Of a DNA stretch of 54,213 bases, positions 8,355 through 14,299 are shown one piece after another. Origin of the DNA: Akkermansiaceae bacterium (lineage in GTDB: Bacteria; Verrucomicrobiota; Verrucomicrobiia; Verrucomicrobiales; Akkermansiaceae); contig CAJJBR010000054.1 in assembly GCA_905182475.1 (NCBI GenBank), positions 1 to 54,213 of the forward strand, in the 5' to 3' direction. The position numbers and the translations under genes are program-made. Positions within the stretch are counted from its first letter, which is position 1. Each line of letters opens with the position of its first letter. The notes beneath the pieces were generated by a model. That model searched no databases. It was not told the DNA's origin and was given only the letters and a program-made list of their open reading frames with translations.

Positions 8355-9194
8355 ATGCTGGAATTTATTGAAGAACATTGGCGCGACGGGATTGAAATCC
8401 TCGTGCTGACTTTTCTGATTTATCAGCTTTATCGCGCCTTCCGTGCAACTCGAGGAGCGCATATCCTAGTGGGATTGGGGCTGATCCTTGTTGGCCTAGC
8501 GCTTCTTACTCAGATTTTTGATTTCGAGGTTATTGGCTGGTTGATTAGTCGCTCCGCTATTTTTCTAGCGTTTGCCCTCATCGTCATTTTCCAGCCGGAA
8601 CTCCGCAATGGACTCGCACGGCTTGGCAGCAGCCGCCTATTTTCTTTTTCTGAAAATCGCCGCCTGGCTTTTGTGGAGCGCTTGGCGGATGCGGTGGTGC
8701 TGCTATCTAAAAAACGCATTGGGGCGCTGTTTGCGATCCAGCGAGACATTACGCTCAAGGAGCAGCTCGAGACTGGTGTGGTGCTCGATGCGACCTTCAG
8801 TCCGGAGCTTGCAATGAGTGTCTTTTACCCGAAATCCCCACTGCACGATGGCGGAATGGTCATCGCGGATGATCGCGTGGCTGGTGCGGCATGTGTTTTT
8901 CCAGTTACGGAAAAAGAAATGCAGGACAGATCTACCGGACTCCGCCACCGAGCCGCGATCGGATTGACCGAGCGCACCGACGCCATCGCAGTTGTTGTAA
9001 GTGAGGAAACGGGCAGCATCTCTATTTCCGAAGGTGGCACTCTCTCTCGTAACCTCACTGAAAAGCAGTTTCGTGAGAAAATCTCCGAAATCTTTTTCTC
9101 CGACCCATCATCAAATGAAACTGAGACTAACCAAAAACTGGCTCGCAAAACTTCTGTGTCTTCTTCTGGCGACCGGGATATGGTTTCTGATTAA
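8355..9194 (+). CDS. cdaA: diadenylate cyclase CdaA (c-di-AMP synthase)
   Basis: Three N-terminal transmembrane helices (about residues 14-30, 36-54 and 58-79) are followed by the DisA_N cyclase domain. The catalytic signatures are LHDGGMVI (Asp165-Gly-Gly) and GLRHRAAIGLTE (Arg197-His-Arg). Gly at 167 replaces the usual Ala of the DGA motif, which is a mild change. The enzyme should condense two ATP into cyclic di-AMP at the membrane, a second messenger for osmotic and cell-wall homeostasis. The C-terminal 40 residues are polar and low in complexity. Its last 80 bases overlap the next gene, a tiny membrane protein, which suggests translational coupling. Confidence 0.93.
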   Translation: MLEFIEEHWRDGIEILVLTFLIYQLYRAFRATRGAHILVGLGLILVGLALLTQIFDFEVIGWLISRSAIFLAFALIVIFQPELRNGLARLGSSRLFSFSENRRLAFVERLADAVVLLSKKRIGALFAIQRDITLKEQLETGVVLDATFSPELAMSVFYPKSPLHDGGMVIADDRVAGAACVFPVTEKEMQDRSTGLRHRAAIGLTERTDAIAVVVSEETGSISISEGGTLSRNLTEKQFREKISEIFFSDPSSNETETNQKLARKTSVSSSGDRDMVSD

Positions 9195-9282
9195 GGGTCA
9201 CCTCGGCGCCCCCCCGAGCGATGCCGATGGCTCGGCACCCCGCGCGTGGCCTGTGAACGAGGAAACGCTGGAGCCGCAGTAG
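9115..9282 (+). CDS. 55-residue single-pass membrane protein overlapping cdaA (YbbR/CdaR-anchor-like)
   Basis: This short frame begins inside the 3' end of cdaA, at ATG 9115, and stops at TAG 9280. It has a positively charged start (MKLRLTKNW), one transmembrane helix (LAKLLCLLLATGIWFLI) and a Pro/Ala-rich polar tail. The helix and its position after cdaA recall the N-terminal anchor of CdaR/YbbR, the CdaA regulator usually encoded next to cdaA in Firmicutes, but no YbbR repeats follow. Codon third positions look coding. The following gene lies in the same frame, separated only by the TAG and 15 bases, so both could be parts of one interrupted gene. Confidence 0.6.
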   Translation: MKLRLTKNWLAKLLCLLLATGIWFLIKGHLGAPPSDADGSAPRAWPVNEETLEPQ

Positions 9283-9297
9283 CGGCGCGGTTTTTCC

Positions 9298-9693
9298 GTG
9301 TGGAATTCCGATTGTAACGAATTCGTCACGAAGCCCCACTTCTGGAAACCGGTGCCGCCGACTACTACCACCATTGGTCGGAAGATCATCGATACCGGCC
9401 TTGTACGTCGCCCGGAGGCACCCGCGCCTCCGGTTGCCATCGAGGGACAGCCCGCGCCGGCAGTTGCGCCTTTTGACGCCACCGGCGAACTGATCATCGA
9501 CCTCTTTAGCCGCTACGATGTGGAGATGAGAAAAATCAGCGAAGGTAAGGATGCTGAAAAACGCGATCTCTTCAGTCGTTTCAGCAACAAGAACGCGAAG
9601 AGTGCCAATCTCCCCGCCGGACTCCGCCACAACGTGAACCTGATGCTCCAGTCGGTAAAAGGTGGTGGCTCCGGATATTACACTTCCAAATAA
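9298..9693 (+). CDS. hypothetical protein downstream of cdaA
   Basis: The frame can start at GTG 9298 and encodes 131 residues: a Trp/Pro-containing start (HFWKPVPP), a Pro/Ala-rich linker, then a charged helical part (SRYDVEMRKISEGKDAEKRDLF) and a C-terminus of LRHNVNLMLQSVKGGGSGYYTSK type. No family is recognised. Third codon positions are GC-rich, supporting this strand over the minus-strand frame. There is no signal peptide of its own. Because it is in frame with the 55-residue membrane protein upstream, it may have been the extracytoplasmic part of that protein before a TAG arose. It is convergent with folB, with no gap. Confidence 0.55.
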   Translation: MWNSDCNEFVTKPHFWKPVPPTTTTIGRKIIDTGLVRRPEAPAPPVAIEGQPAPAVAPFDATGELIIDLFSRYDVEMRKISEGKDAEKRDLFSRFSNKNAKSANLPAGLRHNVNLMLQSVKGGGSGYYTSK

Positions 9694-10056
9694 CTACTGG
9701 CGCTTCGCCTCCCGCGTGACCTTCACCGCCACGAAGTCAGCGTTCGGGAGTATTTTTTTCTCCACCTTCACATCCACGGATTGGAGAGGGTAGGTAGAGA
9801 GGAGAAATTCGGCGACATCGGTGGCGAGAGTTTCGATCAGGTGTCTCGGCTTACTTGCCGCGAGCTCGGCAACGGCAAGAGATACGGCATAATAATCGAC
9901 GGTATTCTGCACACCGTCCTGAACCCCTTGGAAACCTTGAGCCGGGCGCATCCAGACACTGATCCAAAGTGTTTGTGGGGCAGCCCGTTCCTCATCCGGC
10001 ACACCGATGTGAGTCTCTACCTGAAGGCGGCGGATTTCGATTTCGTCAGGATTCAT
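9694..10056 (-). CDS. folB: dihydroneopterin aldolase
   Basis: At 120 residues it has the usual FolB length. It shows the tunnelling-fold pattern IEIRRLQVETHIGVPDEER at the start, NTVDYYAVSLAVAELAASKPRHLIETLATDVAEFLL with the catalytic Glu region in the middle, and VDVKVEKKILPNADFVAVKVTR at the end. It converts dihydroneopterin to 6-hydroxymethyl-dihydropterin and glycolaldehyde in folate synthesis. Its ATG overlaps the stop of the upstream HAD-NUDIX gene (10053-10056, ATGA), so the two are translationally coupled. No other fol gene is adjacent, although pabB lies about 20 kb away. Confidence 0.92.
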   Translation of the reverse strand: MNPDEIEIRRLQVETHIGVPDEERAAPQTLWISVWMRPAQGFQGVQDGVQNTVDYYAVSLAVAELAASKPRHLIETLATDVAEFLLSTYPLQSVDVKVEKKILPNADFVAVKVTREAKRQ

Positions 10057-11090
10057 GAGAGGAGTTTCCCATCAATCACGCGATCCAAAAGGATTTTCGT
10101 CGCGGTGTTTAGATCGAGTTTGAAAGCCTCTTCGACAGTCACCCAGATAAAATCCTCCGCCTCATCATTGAGGGTTACTTCATGGGAGTTCGCTGTGCAG
10201 ATGTAGTTCAGCAGAAGGAAATGCTCGGGGCGGAAAAACTCAGGGGAGTCGATGGAGTCCTGCACCATCACGAAGCAGATGTCGGAAACCACTAGTGCGG
10301 TTTCTTCTAGTATTTCGCGTTGCAAGGCCTCCTCGCTAGTTTCGCCGCGTTCGATCTTTCCACCGGGGATTCCCCATTTATCGCTCCACTTGTGGGTGCG
10401 TATCATCAGGACTTTTCCAGCACCATCGTGGATTAATGCGCCGACCGTGGCGACCGGACGCTCCGCCTTCTCCTTGTCCAGCATCTGGACAAGGACACCG
10501 AGATCCGGAACGGTAATGTCGGGTCTAACACCTGCGAGAACCTCGGCGTGGTGATAGCCGGTGAGAACCGCGATGGAGGAAATTCCGCCATGCTTTGCCG
10601 TTTCAACATCATGAGTCATATCACCAACGAAAGCTGTTTCCCCCTTTTCCAGTCCGTGCGATTCAAGGATGTGGCCGATCAGCTCCCGTTTGTCCAAAAC
10701 CCCGGCGTAGGTGGCTTCGAAGTATTGCTTCATCCCGAATTCCTCCAGCTGCCCCGCAAACGCATCCGCGTCCATTGAGGTGAGGACAAACATACGCAGC
10801 CCCCGCGCCTTCGCCCATTCGAGTTTCTCCCGCGCGTGTGGCAGAACGGTAACGAGGCTTGTCGCTTCATCGAAGGCCGGACGGAAATGTGCTTCGAGTT
10901 CCTCTAGCCCAACCCCTGGCAAAATCTCCTCGTAAAACTCCCGGTATGGCAATCGGAAGCTCCGGCGGAATCCCTCTCGGTCGTAAGGTGCGATCCCGTA
11001 TTTCCCCAGGACCGTATTGGTGGCCTCGATCACAGGACCCATGTCGTCCACTAAAGTGCCGGACCAATCGAAAATGAGATTCTTGAACAT
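10053..11090 (-). CDS. HAD phosphatase fused to a NUDIX hydrolase
   Basis: Residues 1-205 form a HAD hydrolase of phosphoglycolate-phosphatase type: nucleophile Asp8 in FDWSGTL, motif II VLTSMD at 102-107, and motif IV GDMTHD at 156-161. The usual second Asp (DxD) is Ser10, as in some phosphonatase-like HADs. Residues 212-345 are a NUDIX domain with box G244-x5-E250-x7-R258-E259-I-L-E262-E263, in which the final Gly is Ala265. NUDIX enzymes remove pyrophosphate from nucleoside triphosphate-like substrates. The ATGA overlap with folB suggests the fusion performs the pyrophosphatase and phosphatase steps that turn dihydroneopterin triphosphate into dihydroneopterin. That role is an inference. 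Phosphoglycolate or nucleotide house-cleaning is the alternative. Confidence 0.88.
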   Translation of the reverse strand: MFKNLIFDWSGTLVDDMGPVIEATNTVLGKYGIAPYDREGFRRSFRLPYREFYEEILPGVGLEELEAHFRPAFDEATSLVTVLPHAREKLEWAKARGLRMFVLTSMDADAFAGQLEEFGMKQYFEATYAGVLDKRELIGHILESHGLEKGETAFVGDMTHDVETAKHGGISSIAVLTGYHHAEVLAGVRPDITVPDLGVLVQMLDKEKAERPVATVGALIHDGAGKVLMIRTHKWSDKWGIPGGKIERGETSEEALQREILEETALVVSDICFVMVQDSIDSPEFFRPEHFLLLNYICTANSHEVTLNDEAEDFIWVTVEEAFKLDLNTATKILLDRVIDGKLLS

Positions 11091-11104
11091 GAAGGGGAAA
11101 AGAT

Positions 11105-11242
11105 TTTACCGCAAAGGCGCGAAGGCCGCGAAGGAGCGCAAAGCTTGGGTTGAGAAAATTAAGGATTTAAAAGTGGCAGAGGAAAAGTGGCGTGGGATCG
11201 GCTTTGCGTCCCTCTGCGGACTCTGCGCTTTTGCGGCGAAGA
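11105..11242. repeat. imperfect inverted repeat, about 40-bp arms
   Basis: The left arm (11105-11144, with ACCGCAAAGGCGCGAAGG) and the right arm (11201-11242) are near reverse complements. Both contain runs of the CGCAAAG and CGCAGAG type and are separated by a 56-base AT-richer loop. Such RNA could fold into a long hairpin. The arms resemble the dispersed 'cgcaaaggcgcgaagg' palindromic elements found in many environmental bacterial genomes. An 83-codon plus-strand frame runs through it but looks like an artefact of the repeat. Confidence 0.6.
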
Positions 11243-11259
11243 ATTCCAGAAGCTATTCG

Positions 11260-11646
11260 CTATCCTAGATTGAAACGGATGGACTTAATCTTGCCTGCTC
11301 CAAATCGTGCTTTGATTTTTTTGAGAAGCTCCGGCTTCATTTGTTCGAGGTGAAAGCGGACTGCCGGTTGAGTCACCCGCAGGACAAGGTGTCCGTCTTT
11401 TACAGATACAGGTTCGGCGTTGGCTCCGATGAAATCACCGGCGACTTCTTTCCAAGCTGCTTTAATCGCGTCCTCGTCGATGCTGTCGGAGAAAAATTGC
11501 TTCTTCAGGATGGAATCCACCCAGCCTCCCGCCTCAGAGATGTTTTTCGCGAGGTTGGTCGGTTTATTGCAGCCCAGCCATTCGCTGATCAGTTCGTCAT
11601 GAATTCCTTCCTGGCGCGTCGGTTTTTTTCTCCGTGGCGCGGCCAT
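11260..11646 (-). CDS. DciA family protein (DUF721), replicative helicase loader-like
   Basis: The 128-residue protein has a DUF721 core: IKAAWKEVAGDFIGANAEPVSVKDGHLVLRV followed by AVRFHLEQMKPELLKKIKARFG and a final SIRFNL strand. In the family this KH-like domain (tryptophan in W-x-x-x-A/V-G) is part of DciA, which helps load DnaB in most bacteria lacking DnaC. The N-terminus is basic (APRRKKPTRQ). The ATG at 11646 is used. A TTG at 11655 would overlap the ferredoxin stop. It follows the ferredoxin gene by five bases, so the pair is probably one operon. Confidence 0.85.
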   Translation of the reverse strand: MAAPRRKKPTRQEGIHDELISEWLGCNKPTNLAKNISEAGGWVDSILKKQFFSDSIDEDAIKAAWKEVAGDFIGANAEPVSVKDGHLVLRVTQPAVRFHLEQMKPELLKKIKARFGAGKIKSIRFNLG

Positions 11647-11651
11647 GAGGA

Positions 11652-11888
11652 TCAATCGTCACCGTCTTCGCCGATCGCCTCGACAGGGCAGCCTTCCATG
11701 GCTTCCTTGCACTGCTCGGTTTCCTCGTCGTTTTCAGGTTGTTTAAAAACAAAGGAGTAACCTTCGTCATCCGCACGAGTGAAATTGCTCGGAGCGGTTT
11801 CACGGCAGAGATCGCAATCGATACACTGGTCATCAACGTAAAATTTACCGCCTACGTTCTCTTCGTTCTTATCTTCCTTGTCTGCCAT
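11652..11888 (-). CDS. ferredoxin with a single [4Fe-4S] cluster
   Basis: This is a small, very acidic protein of 78 residues. Cluster ligands are CIDCDLC (C-x2-C-x2-C) near residue 22 and a distant C-P in CKEAMEGCPVEAI near residue 67. This 3+1 arrangement is typical of monocluster ferredoxins of the Bacillus and Thermotoga type, with the extra Cys of CKEAMEGC possibly forming a disulfide. It should transfer single electrons in the cytoplasm, and the partner is unknown. It starts at ATG 11888 and leads into dciA, five bases downstream. Confidence 0.9.
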   Translation of the reverse strand: MADKEDKNEENVGGKFYVDDQCIDCDLCRETAPSNFTRADDEGYSFVFKQPENDEETEQCKEAMEGCPVEAIGEDGDD

Positions 11889-11942
11889 GATTCCGGTGTG
11901 TTTCCGCCCCTTCGATGCATCGGGAAGGGGTGATATGCAACT

Positions 11943-12300
11943 TCAAATTGTTTCGTTATCAGGAGGGGTCGCGCCATTGCTTTGTCCCAGTTTCTTGATT
12001 TTGGAGAGAATCCACGATGTTTTTTTCCGGCAGTCGACTACCGCTCTGATTAAAACGACTTCATTTGATATCCCGTAGTAAATCGCAAACGGAAAACGTT
12101 TTGACAGGGATCGGTGAAAGATTCCGAGAGCTTCTGTGCGTCGCTCTCGCAAAGCTGCCTCTCTCTCGTCGAGGAGGTCCTTATGTCATTGTGGCACATC
12201 GACTTGATCGGGACAGGGGAGAAGTTTTCGACCGGAGCATTTCGAGAAGGAAGAGTTTTTCCTGAAAAGGGAGTTTGCGGATTTCTGCCTGTGCGATCAT
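11943..12300 (-). pseudogene. decayed toxin-antitoxin module (RelE/ParE-type)
   Basis: Reading the minus strand from ATG 12300, a typical antitoxin start appears (IRKLPFQEKLFLLEML). It then runs out of frame. In the neighbouring frame the antitoxin motif continues as PDQVDVPQ-stop-HKDLLDEREAALRE, where a TGA stands where W is expected (the usual motif is PxWHxxLLxEREAAL). Shortly after, and without a separate start, the sequence becomes the C-terminal half of a RelE/ParE toxin: SLSKRFPFAIYYG, then VVLIRAVVDCRKK, to a stop at 11943. So there is at least one frameshift, one nonsense codon and a deletion that joined antitoxin to toxin. It lies just downstream of glyQS. Confidence 0.6.
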
Positions 12301-12339
12301 AGAAGAAGACACTTCGCCAATCGCACCGGCAATGGTGAA

Positions 12340-13956
12340 TTACCTCACCCGGGCTAGTAGCCACGGGAGAATATCCTCAATCGCAAGGCGTTCCTGCTCC
12401 ATGGAATCGCGGTGGCGGATGGTGACTGTTCCTTTTAGGTCGGGGTTTTCTTCGCCGAGGGTTTCGAAGTCGATAGTGATGCAGAACGGGGTGCCGACCT
12501 CGTCCTGGCGACGGTAGCGGCGACCGACGGCTCCGGTTTCGTCGTAGAATACGTTCATCCATGGTTGGAGCTGTTTCTGGATCTCTTTGGCGATTCGGAC
12601 TTGTTCCTCGTTTTTCTTGAGGAGCGGGAAAAGGGCGACCTTGATCGGTGCCATCGAGGGCTTGAAGCGCATGACCGTACGGACATCGTTCTTACCATCT
12701 TTTCCGAGATTTTCTTCGTCAAATGCTTCGCAGATGAGAGCCAGCACCGTGCGGTCGCAACCGGCGGATGGCTCGACGACGTGGGGGAGGAAGCGCTCTT
12801 TGGTTTCCTCATCAAAGTATTCCAGCGGGCGACCTGAACCTTTCGCGTGGACCCCGAGGTCGTAATCCGTGCGGTAGGCAACGCCTTCCAGTTCCTGGAT
12901 GCCGAACGGGAACTCGTATTCGATGTCGTAGGTTTTCTTCGCGTAAAATGCGCGCTCGCCGTCCGGGACATCGAGAATGTGGAGTTTTTCGCGGGGGATA
13001 CCGATTTCCGCATAGAAGGTCAGGCGGGTTTCTAGCCAATCCTCGGTGAGCTGCATGCCCTGATCAGGATGGCAGAAATACTCGATTTCCATCTGCTCGA
13101 ACTCACGGGAACGGAAGGTGAAGTTCCGGGGGTTGATCTCGTTACGGAAGGATTTTCCGACTTGTGCGATACCGAAGGGGAGCTTGATCCGGTTCGAATC
13201 GAGCACGTTCTTGTATTGGCAGAAAATCGACTGAGCAGTCTCCGGGCGGAGGTATGCGATGTCGCCGCCAGTCGCTCCCATGTTGGTTTTGAACATGAGC
13301 TCGAACTGTTTAGGCTCGCCGAGTACTCCGCCGCAGTTCGGGCAGGGATTCTGCGGGCCGGTCTGGGCGAATTGCTCGGTAGCCATGAGCTGGTAGAAAT
13401 ACCATGGATCCATCGGTTGGTGGCGTTCCGCTTCTTCGAGGAAAAAGCTAATGGTAATTTCTGGAGTCCGCACGAGTGCCAAGCCTGGAGCCAGCTTCTT
13501 GCCGTTTTTGTTCGCCCAACGCTTCAGTTGTTCGCCAGTGATTGCTGTGGCAGCAATTTCACCGGGATTCGTCACGGTCATCTCGCCAGCGAGAGATTGA
13601 GCCCATGGGGATTCAGCGACTGATTCCCGGAGTTGGTCGAAACGGATATGTTTCTGACACTGCTTGCAAGTTGCCATAGGATCGCTGAATCCGCCAATAT
13701 GGCCGGAGGATTGGAGGACTTCTTCCATGGTAAGGATGGAGCCATCCATACCCAGAACGTCATCCCTCTCCTGCACGGTCTTGCGCCACCAATAGTCCTT
13801 GAGGTTGCGTTTCAGTTCGGTGCCGAGCGGGCCGTAATCCCAGCAACCGTTGAGTCCGCCGTAGAGTTCACCCGCTTGGAAAATAAAGCCTCTGCGTTTG
13901 CAAAGGGAGACAATCTTCTCCATCCGCACCGGGTCCGTAACATCTTTGTTTGCCAT
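12340..13956 (-). CDS. glyQS: glycyl-tRNA synthetase, alpha2 (eukaryotic/archaeal-like) type
   Basis: At 538 residues it is a class II synthetase of the dimeric GlyRS kind. The start reads MEKIVSLCKRRGFIFQAGELYGGLNGCWDYGPLG. Motif 2 is SFRNEINPRNFTFRSREFEQMEIEYF. Motif 3 lies in VEPSAGCDRTVLALICEAFDEE, with the catalytic Arg. The C-terminal anticodon-binding domain begins near APIKVALFPLLKKNEEQ. It charges tRNA-Gly. The zinc-ribbon insertion has Cys pairs (CKQCQKH, CPNCGG). There is no separate glyQ/glyS pair. The start at 13956 (MANKDVTDPVRMEKIV) suits the family. Confidence 0.95.
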   Translation of the reverse strand: MANKDVTDPVRMEKIVSLCKRRGFIFQAGELYGGLNGCWDYGPLGTELKRNLKDYWWRKTVQERDDVLGMDGSILTMEEVLQSSGHIGGFSDPMATCKQCQKHIRFDQLRESVAESPWAQSLAGEMTVTNPGEIAATAITGEQLKRWANKNGKKLAPGLALVRTPEITISFFLEEAERHQPMDPWYFYQLMATEQFAQTGPQNPCPNCGGVLGEPKQFELMFKTNMGATGGDIAYLRPETAQSIFCQYKNVLDSNRIKLPFGIAQVGKSFRNEINPRNFTFRSREFEQMEIEYFCHPDQGMQLTEDWLETRLTFYAEIGIPREKLHILDVPDGERAFYAKKTYDIEYEFPFGIQELEGVAYRTDYDLGVHAKGSGRPLEYFDEETKERFLPHVVEPSAGCDRTVLALICEAFDEENLGKDGKNDVRTVMRFKPSMAPIKVALFPLLKKNEEQVRIAKEIQKQLQPWMNVFYDETGAVGRRYRRQDEVGTPFCITIDFETLGEENPDLKGTVTIRHRDSMEQERLAIEDILPWLLARVR

Positions 13957-14162
13957 AAAATTAGTCCCGCTTTCGGGCGCGCGGATAAAAACATAGCCAT
14001 TTCCCTACGGCAACATCAATTCGGGAGCCCGGAAAGCCGGTTCCCACTCGGATCGCTGCGGCGAATTCAGTGCCCCCGAGGGAGGACTAGAATCCGCCGC
14101 AGCCCATCCGCTAACCACGGAAATACCGAGAAATTGAAGCCTGAAACGTGCCAATGGCTTTG

Positions 14163-14267
14163 AAACTCTAAGTTTTAAACTTTAAACCTCAATGAAGACT
14201 CAAGGCTTGAGCCTCGCCCCCCGCGCCGAAGTCTTCCTTCGGGTTTAAAGTTTAGAGTTTAAAGTTT
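14163..14267. repeat. AT-rich inverted repeat upstream of alaS
   Basis: Two 26-base AT-rich arms (14163-14188 and 14242-14267) built from AAACTTTAAA units are inverted copies, with 22 of 26 positions matching. A smaller inverted repeat lies inside (GAAGAC 14194-14199 and GTCTTC 14231-14236), so the transcript could form a nested hairpin. The right arm ends about 30 bases before the alaS ATG. A third copy of the unit occurs at the 3' end of pabB (33127-33152). The rest of the 343-base gap between glyQS and alaS shows no gene. Confidence 0.6.
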
Positions 14268-14299
14268 CCGCAGCTTTGTCCAACTTCCCGCCCCGCACC

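Noticed and set aside
9127..9630. 167-codon minus-strand frame opposite the gene at 9298
   Set aside because: Third-position GC pattern favours the plus strand, and the minus frame would also run into the cdaA 3' end. No family match.
11017..11268. 83-codon plus-strand frame with KGAKAAKERKAW and FASLCGLCAFAAK
   Set aside because: These words are produced by the inverted-repeat arms at 11105-11242. Frames like this recur wherever such repeats occur and are unlikely to be genes.
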